A stretch of DNA of 37,862 bases, from NCBI GenBank assembly GCA_021778375.1, contig JAJYCM010000002.1:1-37862 (forward strand), given 5' to 3'. Source of the stretch: Bacteroidota bacterium. GTDB taxonomy: Bacteria; Bacteroidota; Ignavibacteria; Ignavibacteriales; Ignavibacteriaceae. This document shows, piece after piece, positions 18,727 to 28,083 of this stretch (positions are counted from its first letter, which is position 1; each line of letters starts with the position of its first letter). The notes beneath the pieces were generated by a model. It had not been told where the DNA came from and did no database searches. It worked only from the letters and a program-made list of their open reading frames with translations. Made by a program: the position numbers and the translations under genes.

Positions 18727-21700
18727 ATGTCAATTTTTAAGAATTCGATTTTTGTCTTAATTTTTTTACTCCTTACTTTATCTTCCCCTAGAGCTGAATC
18801 AGGGGAAATGATAAGATCTTACAAACAAAATCGTATCGCTTTGATTTTGTCGAAAAGCAATAGTAATGATATAAAACTAAATGTGGGAAATAATAACGTA
18901 TACGATATTGTGACAACCGGGAAGAATCCGTTTGTAACGACAGAGCCGGTAAGGCAAAATTTGGAACCAGGTAAATACGTTTTATCGTTTGAATATTTTT
19001 GTCCGAAAGGTCTTGACAAATTAGTAATATTTTTTGGTCCTAATTTCACTCCATTCAAAAAAATTGTAATCAATCGGCTGTCGCCAAGCGAAGGCTGGGT
19101 AGCATTTTCAACCGAATTAGATAAAGCAGATAAAATTTGGAACGAAACAGGAAATATACTCAAGCTAAATCTCGGGAATCTCAAGGGTGCTAGAATTCAA
19201 ATAAGAAGTATTGAAATGCGATTGCCTACTGCGGGAGAGAAAGCCTTGGCTGAGGAGAGGAAAAATAATGAGAGAAAAGAAGTAATACTGGATAAAGATC
19301 TGAGTAATTATCTAATTAAGGATTATAGTTCGGCAATTACTTCGGTATCTGTTGAGAAAGATAATATAAAAATCGAAGGGATTTCAAAGTCGATTAATGA
19401 GATGTACTTATGCGAAGTACCTCCTTATCAGAATGTAACGGAAGATTCAACATTTGCAACTGAAATGCCATTAAAAAGCGAAAAATTTTCGGTAACGCTT
19501 AAAAGATATGTTGATGAAGGAGGTTTTAAATATGATAGAATACTATCTAAATGGGTTTTAGCTGTAAAAAATGGGAATAAATATCAAATAGTTTCTCACG
19601 CGCATTATGCCGATAAGATTTATTCGAAATATAATTTACCGGATGAAAAGCCTTTAACCAAAAAAGGACTTGGCGGTTTTAGTGTCGACAGAGGACATGT
19701 TAGTGATTTAAAGAATCTTGGTATTACCAGTGTAACAGTTAATATTTGGTTTACAAAATTTATATACTCAAAGCCTTCTCTCAATAGAATTGAGCATATT
19801 TATGATGGTATACCATATTACTTCGACCGGAAAGCAGTTCAAGAACTGGACTCTACTCTTAGAACAACCGCACGAAGAAAAATAATAGTATCTGCTATCT
19901 TATTGGTTAATAAGGCTAAAGATTGTCCCGATCCCGAAATAGGAAAGTTGTTACAGCATCCTGATTTTGATCCGGCTGGAATCTACAGTATGCCAAATAT
20001 GACTAACCCGGCTAGTGTTAATTGTTATGCCGCCGCTATAGATTTCTTTGCCAGCAGATACAGTCGTCCAGATGAAAAATACGGCAGAATAAATCACTGG
20101 ATCATCCACAACGAAGTTGATGCCGGGTGGGTTTGGACGAATGCTGGCAATGAACCACTGAATGTATTTATGGATAATTATATTAAGTCCATGCGGCTAG
20201 TTTATAATATTGCAAGAACTTATAATCCCCATTCGAAAGTTTTTATATCGTTAACACATTATTGGAATTGGACTACAGATAAACATTTCTTTTTACCTAA
20301 GAAGATGTTGGAATTACTTGTAGATTATTCTAAAGACGAAGGTGACTTTGATTGGGGAATAGCTCAGCACCCTTATCCAGAAGATTTATTCAATCCAAAA
20401 AGCTGGTTGGATACACTGTGTACATTTACTCTTAATACCCCACTCATAACTTTTAAAAATATTGAAGTCTTGAACGATTGGGCTAACCAACCTCAGACAT
20501 TTTATCTAGGTAAGTACCATAGAACCATTTATCTGTCGGAGCAGGGACCGAATTCTCCTGATTATTCAAAAAAAAGTTTGACTGAACAAGCTGCCTGTAT
20601 GGCTTATGCTTGGAAAAAAATTGAAAAACTTAAAAACATCAAAGCATTTCAATATCATAACTGGATTGATGCTCGCGGTGAGGGTGGATTGCGCATAGGG
20701 CTTCGTCGTTTTCCAGATGACAGTACTGATCCGGGCGGAAGGAAACCTATCTGGTTTGTTTATCAAAAACTTGGAACACATTCGGAGGATTCCGCATGCA
20801 GTTTTGCAAAAAAAATTATCGGGATACAAAACTGGAGTGAAGTTAGATATATTGGTCCAATTGATTCTACGGAGCGCGCATCTATTTACAGAAATGTTCA
20901 AAGCGATACCTGGACAGCAACGGATGCATTAGGACGTAAACTTCCCGGATATAGAGAATGCGGTCCCATTAAAAAAGACAGATTTGTCGGAATTTTTTAT
21001 TTTATGACTCATGTTAATCATGGCGACAAAGGTCCTTTTAACGTAACCGAAATTTTGAAGAAGAACCCGGAGCATCCCAATTGGGGAAGTGGCAATAATT
21101 ATTATTGGGGTGAACCAGAAATCGGTTACTATTTAAATACTGATGAATGGGCAATTCGCAGGCATGCATACGAACTGGTTAATGCAGGCATAGACGTGAT
21201 CATATTTGATGTAACTAACGATAATACTTTTCCACAGGTTTATCTGACTATTTGTAAAGTATATCGAGAGATGAGAGCAGAAGGTGAGAAGACACCATAT
21301 ATTGCTTTCCTAGGGAGTGAGATTTCGGTTAATAAATTATGGAATGAATTTTATAAAAAAGCTCTTTACCCCGATCTTTGGTTTTATTGGAAAGGGAAAC
21401 CATTAATCTTATTCGGTCAGCATGAAATTCCCAGTAGACATAAAATGAACGATGTCAGATTTTCTGACCAGATTACTAAATTCTTTAGCCTCAGGCAAAG
21501 TTGGGCTTGGACTTCTCTGCCATGGTATCATAGCTGTCCTTACGGTAAGGATAAATGGCCATGGGTGGATCATTATCCTCAAGCCATCGGATGGCACGAT
21601 TCACCAGACGAAAAAGAAATGGTGCCTGTTGCAGTCGCTGAACATCCTTTATCTAATATAGGCAGAAGTTTTCACGATTTTTATCAACCCGAACCTAATA

Positions 21701-22638
21701 AATATGATCTCACACCTTACACCGCAGAGGGTTTGTGTTTTCAAGAGCAATGGAACAGAGCATTAAATGTAGGACCTAAATTCGTTTTCGTAACAGGATG
21801 GAACGAATGGAGTGCAGGCAGACAGGTTATGGGAAAGGATGTAAGCAAAGAACTTCTGAAATGGAAATTCTATCCGGGAGCTCATCTGGGCAAAGCTGGT
21901 AAACCTATCAAACCGGGAGAAAGTTATTTCATCGATCAATATAATGAAGAATATAGCCGAGATATTGAACCTATGAAGGGCGGATATGGTGATGATTATT
22001 ATTATCAACTTATTGCAAACGTAAGAAGATATAAAGGAGTGGAAAAGCCTGTTAAAGCTGGTCAAGAAAAATCCATTAATATCGCAGGTGATTTCGATCA
22101 GTGGAATAATATAACAGCAGTTTATTATGATCATATCGGAGATACAATGCATAGGAACGCATTAGGGGAAGATCAGGCTGGACCGTATATAGATAACACC
22201 GGCAGAAATGATTTCGCAATATTAAAGGTAGCCAGGGATTCTAACTACATATATTTTTATGCTGAGACAGTAAAATCTATTACTCCATATACCGACAAGC
22301 ACTGGATGTTGCTTTATATTGACTCGGATACCAACACGTCTACAGGATGGGAAGGTTATGATTTTGTTGTTAACAGAAAAATTATAAACCAAAATACTAC
22401 CATTATAACAAAATTAAATAAAGACGGTTCTTTTGGTAAATCTTATCATGTGCATTTCAAAACTGAAGGGAACAAACTTATGATTGCAATTCCCAGAAGA
22501 ATATTAGCTAACAAGGGAAAAGCTTTATTTGATTTTCATTGGGCAGATAACATTCAAAAATTCGGAGATATAAACGAATTTTCTTTGCATGGTGATAGTG
22601 CCCCAGACAGAAGATCAAATTATCGTTTCGCTGAATAA
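18727..22638 (+). CDS. Three-part secreted protein: DUF5722 barrel + WbsX/GH99-like domain + CBM9-like module
   Basis: 1303 residues with a signal peptide (1-24). Residues about 27-170 form a carbohydrate-binding-like sandwich. A DUF5722-type barrel follows (about 200-710). It contains INHWIIHNEVDAGWVW (N462-E463, a clan-A-like Asn-Glu pair) and TIYLSEQGPNSPDY (E605), a plausible acid/base and nucleophile pair. From about 750 a second catalytic-type domain begins (RFVGIFYFMTHVNHG, VNAGIDVIIFDVTND) and ends in FVTGWNEWSAGRQ (N1026-E1027), the WbsX/GH99 signature. The last 190 residues (INIAGDFDQWNNI; YFYAETVKSITPYTDKHWMLLYIDSD; LFDFHWADN) are a CBM9/DOMON-like sandwich. DUF5722 proteins are normally separate. 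The activity is not known to me. The two halves may act on consecutive bonds of one glycan. It is followed 29 bases later by GH78. Confidence 0.82.
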   Translation: MSIFKNSIFVLIFLLLTLSSPRAESGEMIRSYKQNRIALILSKSNSNDIKLNVGNNNVYDIVTTGKNPFVTTEPVRQNLEPGKYVLSFEYFCPKGLDKLVIFFGPNFTPFKKIVINRLSPSEGWVAFSTELDKADKIWNETGNILKLNLGNLKGARIQIRSIEMRLPTAGEKALAEERKNNERKEVILDKDLSNYLIKDYSSAITSVSVEKDNIKIEGISKSINEMYLCEVPPYQNVTEDSTFATEMPLKSEKFSVTLKRYVDEGGFKYDRILSKWVLAVKNGNKYQIVSHAHYADKIYSKYNLPDEKPLTKKGLGGFSVDRGHVSDLKNLGITSVTVNIWFTKFIYSKPSLNRIEHIYDGIPYYFDRKAVQELDSTLRTTARRKIIVSAILLVNKAKDCPDPEIGKLLQHPDFDPAGIYSMPNMTNPASVNCYAAAIDFFASRYSRPDEKYGRINHWIIHNEVDAGWVWTNAGNEPLNVFMDNYIKSMRLVYNIARTYNPHSKVFISLTHYWNWTTDKHFFLPKKMLELLVDYSKDEGDFDWGIAQHPYPEDLFNPKSWLDTLCTFTLNTPLITFKNIEVLNDWANQPQTFYLGKYHRTIYLSEQGPNSPDYSKKSLTEQAACMAYAWKKIEKLKNIKAFQYHNWIDARGEGGLRIGLRRFPDDSTDPGGRKPIWFVYQKLGTHSEDSACSFAKKIIGIQNWSEVRYIGPIDSTERASIYRNVQSDTWTATDALGRKLPGYRECGPIKKDRFVGIFYFMTHVNHGDKGPFNVTEILKKNPEHPNWGSGNNYYWGEPEIGYYLNTDEWAIRRHAYELVNAGIDVIIFDVTNDNTFPQVYLTICKVYREMRAEGEKTPYIAFLGSEISVNKLWNEFYKKALYPDLWFYWKGKPLILFGQHEIPSRHKMNDVRFSDQITKFFSLRQSWAWTSLPWYHSCPYGKDKWPWVDHYPQAIGWHDSPDEKEMVPVAVAEHPLSNIGRSFHDFYQPEPNKYDLTPYTAEGLCFQEQWNRALNVGPKFVFVTGWNEWSAGRQVMGKDVSKELLKWKFYPGAHLGKAGKPIKPGESYFIDQYNEEYSRDIEPMKGGYGDDYYYQLIANVRRYKGVEKPVKAGQEKSINIAGDFDQWNNITAVYYDHIGDTMHRNALGEDQAGPYIDNTGRNDFAILKVARDSNYIYFYAETVKSITPYTDKHWMLLYIDSDTNTSTGWEGYDFVVNRKIINQNTTIITKLNKDGSFGKSYHVHFKTEGNKLMIAIPRRILANKGKALFDFHWADNIQKFGDINEFSLHGDSAPDRRSNYRFAE

Positions 22639-22667
22639 AATAATATTGTTAGAAAAAAAATATTAAA

Positions 22668-25049
22668 ATGAAAATTCAACAAATACATTTCCGGTTACTT
22701 CAATATATTGTGCTTTCAATGCTTATTATTGTTTCATTAAGTAAGGATTTAAATGCTCAATCAATTGAATACAAAAATTTTATAAAGCATCCTCCTACTG
22801 TCGATCCTACTTATGGTAAGCCTATACCGGCTGTTAAACACAGGTCAGGACCTATTGCCGATTGGATATGGAGTAACAGTACTTCAAACGAACAAAAAGT
22901 GTATTTCCGAAAAACTTTCATGATACATAATCTTCCGAAATCCGCGGTTATATATATAACCGGCGACGATGGATATTTCCTTTGGATCAACGGACGTCCA
23001 CTTGAAAAAGAACTTACACCGGAAGACAATCTTACATGGAAAAATGTACAACATTGTAATATTACTAAGTATTTGCTTAAAGGGAAAAATATTATAGCTG
23101 TTGAAGGCATAAATAAAAAAGGAACCGCAGGCATTCTTGCAATGCTTAATTTTAACGGAAAGCTTCTATTAACAACAGATAAAACATGGAAAGTTTTTAA
23201 CGAAATTACTCCTCCTATGTTATGGAATCAAATTAATTTCAATGATGAATTATGGAGGACGGCAAAAGTTATTACACCTTACGGCTCAGGTTATTGGGGG
23301 AGCGATGTAGCAGCTTGGCCTGGTGCCGGAGGAGATGAAGAATATTTTGCACATATGCCTATCATGCCGAAAAAAGTATATGTTAAATCAGGTGAAGGGC
23401 ATATAACAGGTGCCGAATCTTTGACTAACTTTAAGGGGGGAAAAGTGCTTATAACTCCAACTTCTTCACCTTCGGATACCCAACATGTTTTAATGTTTGA
23501 TTTCGGTAATGAGTTGGCTGGTAGATTGCAAATCTGGGGTACAAGAGGCAGGAAAGTTATTATTACGACTGGTGAGTCTGTCCAAGAGTGTACTCACGAA
23601 GAATTAGCTTTAGATAACCATGGTCCTTTTACTCTTATACTGGAAGGAAAGCAACCGTCTTCTACACCTTATACTGCCTTTCGCTATGCAAGAATTCAGT
23701 ATAATGGTTCGAAACCTCTGAGGCTAACAAAGGTATTATGCGATTTCAAATATTATCCTGTTAGTTACAAAGGTTCATTCAACTGTTCAGATTCTCTTCT
23801 TACACAAATTTGGTATGCAGGAGCCTATACTGCACATCTTTGTATGCAGGAAGATATTTGGGATGCCCCGAAACGGGATCGAGGACTCTGGATTGGGGAT
23901 ATGCAAGTTAGCGGACAAACAATCAATGTTGCTTTCGGTGACAAGTTTTTAATGGAACATTCTATAGAACGTGTAAGGGATTTGGCACAAGGCGATAGAC
24001 CAGATAGTGCACTTCCTTTGTCAGAAGTCAACTCAATACCCGGATATTCGGCTGCTTGGTTCTGTACGCTTGCGGATTATTATTTACATCAAGGAGATAA
24101 AAATTTTCTGAAGAGACAGCATCAAAAAATTATTTCCCTTCTTAAATATTTGCAAACTGATTTCGATAACAAATATCTTTTTAATAATCCTCATAAAGTA
24201 TGGGATTTCTGCGACTGGGCTCCAGGATTTGTCTTAGATGGACCCTTTGCACTTGCAACTACAGATCTTTTTATTATATACGGTGTAAAAGAGGCGGTTT
24301 TTCTCTTGGATCAGTTGGGAGACAAAGTAAATGCTGATCATTTTAAAAAATGGAACAGTCAGCTTATACAAGCAGCACGACATAATCTTTTTAATGATAC
24401 TTCAAAAACCTACAGCAAGCGACTTCAAGAAAACGTTATGGCTGTACTTTCCGGCGTTGCTAAACCAGAACAGGATTCAATAATTTTCAAGCATGTTATA
24501 AATCCGGAAAGCCCTGCCTGGATAGTACCGAAAGGAAAAAGCTTAAGAGATAACGAAGTTATGTCACCTTATTACGGTTACTTTGTTATAAACGCTATGA
24601 ATAAGTTAGAGCACGATAATACTGCACTCAACCTTATAAGAAGATATTGGGGAAACATGTTGTCGCGAGGAACTACAACCTGGTGGGAGATGTTCGATCC
24701 TTCATGGCCGCGCGACTTTAATTGGGTTATTAATCGTTTGCCCTATTTGAGTTTGTCTCATGGATGGTCTTCCGGACCGACGTCATTTTTAACGGAACAC
24801 ATTTTAGGAGTACAACCGGTAGCGTCTGGATATGATGATGTAATTATCAAACCTAATTTATGTGATCTTAAGTGGGCAGAAGGCAGTGTTCCGACCCCCC
24901 ATGGAATCATATTGGTTACTGCTTTTTACCGGAATAATAGGCTTACTGTCAAAGTTAAACTTCCCTCAGGCATCAGAGCTAATATTTTAGTTCCAGGTAT
25001 ATCCCGGAGAGTTTATGCACAAGGTGAATACATTATCACTTCAAAATAA
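22668..25049 (+). CDS. GH78-like alpha-L-rhamnosidase, secreted, second copy
   Basis: 793 residues with a signal peptide (about 8-31, cleaved near LNAQS). The N-terminal sandwich has ADWIWSNSTSNEQKVYFRKTF and GDDGYFLWINGRPL. A second sandwich carries MFDFGNELAGRLQIWG. The (alpha/alpha)6 barrel begins around 370. EDIWDAPKRDRGLWIGDMQVSG is the counterpart of the GH78 groove motif 'D.P.R.ER.GW.GD'. Late blocks GTTTWWEMFDPSWP and SLSHGWSSGPTSFLTEHILGV are characteristic of GH78 and its relatives. It is shorter than the 9980 enzyme and lacks that enzyme's FN3-like N-domain, so the two are not recent duplicates. It probably releases alpha-L-rhamnose. The ATG is preceded by an A/T-rich run without a Shine-Dalgarno site. 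A 215-base gap with no clear gene separates it from the sulfatase block. Confidence 0.88.
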   Translation: MKIQQIHFRLLQYIVLSMLIIVSLSKDLNAQSIEYKNFIKHPPTVDPTYGKPIPAVKHRSGPIADWIWSNSTSNEQKVYFRKTFMIHNLPKSAVIYITGDDGYFLWINGRPLEKELTPEDNLTWKNVQHCNITKYLLKGKNIIAVEGINKKGTAGILAMLNFNGKLLLTTDKTWKVFNEITPPMLWNQINFNDELWRTAKVITPYGSGYWGSDVAAWPGAGGDEEYFAHMPIMPKKVYVKSGEGHITGAESLTNFKGGKVLITPTSSPSDTQHVLMFDFGNELAGRLQIWGTRGRKVIITTGESVQECTHEELALDNHGPFTLILEGKQPSSTPYTAFRYARIQYNGSKPLRLTKVLCDFKYYPVSYKGSFNCSDSLLTQIWYAGAYTAHLCMQEDIWDAPKRDRGLWIGDMQVSGQTINVAFGDKFLMEHSIERVRDLAQGDRPDSALPLSEVNSIPGYSAAWFCTLADYYLHQGDKNFLKRQHQKIISLLKYLQTDFDNKYLFNNPHKVWDFCDWAPGFVLDGPFALATTDLFIIYGVKEAVFLLDQLGDKVNADHFKKWNSQLIQAARHNLFNDTSKTYSKRLQENVMAVLSGVAKPEQDSIIFKHVINPESPAWIVPKGKSLRDNEVMSPYYGYFVINAMNKLEHDNTALNLIRRYWGNMLSRGTTTWWEMFDPSWPRDFNWVINRLPYLSLSHGWSSGPTSFLTEHILGVQPVASGYDDVIIKPNLCDLKWAEGSVPTPHGIILVTAFYRNNRLTVKVKLPSGIRANILVPGISRRVYAQGEYIITSK

Positions 25050-25248
25050 AGTATCCAAATCAATGCACCATACATTGTATAAAAATGGCTTCAATTTGAT
25101 GAGATTAGATCAAAATAATTTTCAAATGAAAAGGATCAATCATATATTCTTGAATCTTTTGGAGATGGACACTATTTGGTCATTTTTTTGGATTTGAAGA
25201 AATATCGATTGCGATATAAACTAATAAAATTAAATAATAATTTTAGAT

Positions 25249-25255
25249 AAGGAGG
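25249..25255 (+). promoter_or_regulatory. Strong Shine-Dalgarno site of the first sulfatase
   Basis: AAGGAGG lies nine bases before ATG 25265. It is the clearest ribosome site in the window and fixes the start of the first sulfatase. Confidence 0.75.
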
Positions 25256-25264
25256 AAAATACTA

Positions 25265-26830
25265 ATGGCTCGCAATAACAATTCTGAAACGAATAAAGAC
25301 ACACAGTTAAAAGAAAGTAATTCAGGTGGCTCTACCAGAAGGAAATTTATAAAACAACTAGCAACCGTTGCAGTTGCCGCACAAACAGCACCAGCACTTG
25401 GATTTTCTTTGAAAAAAGAACATGATTATGATAAGTTTTCTAATAAAACTTCCAAGAAGCCAAATATAATATTATACCATTCTGATGAATTCCGCTGGGA
25501 CTTTGTCTGTGCAGCAGGCCAGAACCCGATGGCTTTTACTCCGAATCTTGATTCAATGTATAGACACGGAACGGTTTTCCAAAATTTCATTACTAACCAG
25601 CCGTTGTGCTCACCATCCCGTTCATGTCTTTTTACGGGGCAATATGCAACCACAACCGGAGTTTGGAAAAACGGTCCCGGATTGAAAGAAGACGCCGTTA
25701 CACTGGCAACACAGTTGACTCAAGCCGGCTACTCCGCAAATTATATAGGTAAATGGCATTTGGCGCCGTGGGATAAAGTAGAAGCAGGTGCAGTAACGAA
25801 GGAGTACAGAGGAGGTTTTACCGGGCTTTGGCAGGCATCCAATGCACCTGAGATTAGTTCTCATCCTTACCACGGAACTTTTTGGGATAACGACGGAAAA
25901 CCATTGAATTACGACGGACAATACCGGGTTGATTTTCTAACCGATCTAGCCGAGAAATTTCTAAAACAAAAACATGACAAACCTTTCTTTCTTGTATTAT
26001 CTCAGTTAGAACCTCATCAGCAGAATGATCTTTTAGGCTTTGCCCCGCCAAAAGGATACGAAGAGAGGTTCAGTAATCCTTTTATTCCTCCTGATTTAAA
26101 ACCGTATCCAGGCGATTGGCAGTATCAGATAGCGAACTATTACGGCGACGTAAAATCAATTGATGAATCATTAGGAAGAATTTTTAAGACGCTTAAAGAA
26201 GAAAATCTGGATGAGGACACTATAGTTATTTTTACAAGTGATCACGGTTGTCATTTCCGTACGCGTAATGATGAATATAAAAGAAGTCCTCATGAGAGCT
26301 CGATACATGTTCCTTTAATGATCCAGGGACCTGGATTCAACAATCGGCTGACGGTTCCCGAACTCGTGAGTATGATAGATCTTGCCCCTTCCATTCTTGA
26401 TTCTGTTGGAGTAGCAGTTCCTTCAACTATGCAGGGGCAAAGCTTCATTCCATTGATAAACGATCCAGAAGCCCGTGCATCGTGGCGCAACGAAGTGTTG
26501 ATACAAATAAGCGAATCGGAAACAGCTAGGGCATTAAAAACACCGGAATGGACGTATGTCGCGCTTTCGCCGGATTCGCGTCCGGGATTAGATTCCAGTA
26601 GTCTGCATTACAGAGACTATCAGTTATACAATAACAGAGCTGATCCTGCGCAATTGGTAAACATGGCGGGACGCTCCGATGTTATAATGCCAAGCACCAA
26701 AACACTTCATTTTATAGGTGAGCGTTCCATGAAAGATATTACTGAAGGTCTTAGAAATCGTCTTATTGAAAGGATGGTGGAGGCTGGAGAGGAAAAACCT
26801 AAAATAGATTACTGGCCGTATTATCCGTAA
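25265..26830 (+). CDS. Type I sulfatase with Tat-like signal
   Basis: 521 residues. A hydrophilic leader precedes a twin-arginine-type signal (STRRKFIKQLATVAVAAQTAPALG, about 23-46), so it is probably exported folded. The alkaline-phosphatase-like sulfatase core starts at KKPNIILYHSDEFRWD (64-79; Asp74 metal ligand). The formylglycine motif is LCSPSRSCLFTGQ, with Cys115 as the residue to be oxidised. IGKWHLAPW, FFLVLSQLEPHQQN and FTSDHGCHFR follow as the family's Lys/His and metal-binding blocks. It hydrolyses a sulfate ester of the target glycan. The Cys (not Ser) at the active site can be matured by the anaerobic enzyme at 29645. It opens the sulfatase block. A GH43-like gene follows. Confidence 0.93.
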   Translation: MARNNNSETNKDTQLKESNSGGSTRRKFIKQLATVAVAAQTAPALGFSLKKEHDYDKFSNKTSKKPNIILYHSDEFRWDFVCAAGQNPMAFTPNLDSMYRHGTVFQNFITNQPLCSPSRSCLFTGQYATTTGVWKNGPGLKEDAVTLATQLTQAGYSANYIGKWHLAPWDKVEAGAVTKEYRGGFTGLWQASNAPEISSHPYHGTFWDNDGKPLNYDGQYRVDFLTDLAEKFLKQKHDKPFFLVLSQLEPHQQNDLLGFAPPKGYEERFSNPFIPPDLKPYPGDWQYQIANYYGDVKSIDESLGRIFKTLKEENLDEDTIVIFTSDHGCHFRTRNDEYKRSPHESSIHVPLMIQGPGFNNRLTVPELVSMIDLAPSILDSVGVAVPSTMQGQSFIPLINDPEARASWRNEVLIQISESETARALKTPEWTYVALSPDSRPGLDSSSLHYRDYQLYNNRADPAQLVNMAGRSDVIMPSTKTLHFIGERSMKDITEGLRNRLIERMVEAGEEKPKIDYWPYYP

Positions 26831-26907
26831 TAAGATTCAGACTTTTGAAAATTAGTTATAAAATTAATAAAAAATAACTTGAATAGTACCTTCACATAAG
26901 GAGATAT

Positions 26908-27957
26908 ATGAGCAAACAGAAAGTATTTGGATTACTAATTATCCTTGCATTATCGGCTTTCACACTGGCCGTTTTTGCAGGCGGGAAAATACAATATGTG
27001 AAGTCCGCTTTGCGTACAGAGACTCGATGGACCGGAAATCCTTTGATTCCCGGAAAAGGAGTATGCGATCCGGCCGTACGGATATTTAACGGTAAGTTCT
27101 ATTTATTTGCTACTCATGACACACCCATGGATGCTCCTCAAAGAAAAGGTTATAAGGGATTTTACATGACCGACTGGTGGGTATGGTCTTCTACAAATCT
27201 CGCCGACTGGCATCTTGAGAGCAAACTGAAACCGGATATATTCGGCATGAAAGGTATTACTGACTGCTGGGCTACAGATGGGCTATCAAAGAACGGCAAA
27301 TACTATTGGTACGTGTGTACACCAGAGAGCACCTATGTAGCCGTATCTAATTCACCTAAAGGACCATGGACATCCCCCTTAGGAAGCAAATCGTTAATGG
27401 CCGGGCGCGACCCTGCGCTGTTTATGGATAACGACGGCACAGCTTATTTAATCACAGGTGTATGGACCTACAAAATTGCAAGACTGAAAGGTAACTTGAT
27501 CTCACTGGCAGAGAAACCCCACTCTATAAAGATCATTAATCCTCGAGGTCCTTACAACCACAACGGAGATAACACCAAAGAACCCACTGATGACAAACCT
27601 TATTTAAATAAGCGCGATGGCTGGTACTATTTATCGTGGGGTTGCTACTATGCTATGAGCAGAAACATATATGGACCGTATATTTGCAAAGGATCATTCC
27701 TCAGGGAAAAGGATATCGATCCAAAGCTTCTACAAGAACCATGGGACAAAGATAGGCACGGTTCATTCTTTGAATGGAAGCGACAATGGTATTTCATCTG
27801 CAATGACCGCAAATTGTCTAAAGGAATGCCGTTTCGTAATTGTGTTATCAGCTATGTCAAATACAAGAAAAACGGCGAGATAGAACCTATTAAAATTACG
27901 GTCAAAGGGGTTAGGGTAGTCTCAACACCAGATGCCTATACCACGCCGGTGAAATGA
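26908..27957 (+). CDS. GH43-like five-bladed beta-propeller glycosidase, secreted
   Basis: 349 residues with a signal peptide (1-25, ending AVFAG). Propeller blocks are GVCDPAVRIFNGKFYLFATHD (51-71; D54 is the expected base), ITDCWATDGLSKNGKYYWYV, AGRDPALFMDNDGTAYLITG (D168 the expected pKa-modulating Asp) and DKPYLNKRDGWYYLSW. In most GH43 enzymes that last position is the acid Glu of an 'E-(G/A)-P' motif; here it is Asp229. HGSFFEWKRQWYFICNDR is the last blade. GH43 enzymes remove alpha-L-arabinose, beta-D-xylose or galactose. The Asp replacement means activity should not be assumed. Ribosome site AAGGAG lies at 26898-26903. It sits between two sulfatases. Confidence 0.83.
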   Translation: MSKQKVFGLLIILALSAFTLAVFAGGKIQYVKSALRTETRWTGNPLIPGKGVCDPAVRIFNGKFYLFATHDTPMDAPQRKGYKGFYMTDWWVWSSTNLADWHLESKLKPDIFGMKGITDCWATDGLSKNGKYYWYVCTPESTYVAVSNSPKGPWTSPLGSKSLMAGRDPALFMDNDGTAYLITGVWTYKIARLKGNLISLAEKPHSIKIINPRGPYNHNGDNTKEPTDDKPYLNKRDGWYYLSWGCYYAMSRNIYGPYICKGSFLREKDIDPKLLQEPWDKDRHGSFFEWKRQWYFICNDRKLSKGMPFRNCVISYVKYKKNGEIEPIKITVKGVRVVSTPDAYTTPVK

Positions 27958-28083
27958 TTCCAAGCGTTGAAATATATTGTCAAAAAATGTATTGCTTAGC
28001 GATTAGCTGTTCTTTTGCTAGGTTAAGTTGAAATAAACAATTGTAGAATATTTTTCAAGTTCTTATAAATGAAAGGAAAAAAC

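Noticed and set aside
25060-25250. Open stretch ending GDGHYLVIFLDLKKYRLRY in the gap before the first sulfatase
   Set aside because: It looks faintly protein-like but is only about 45 codons with no start or family; chance cannot be excluded.
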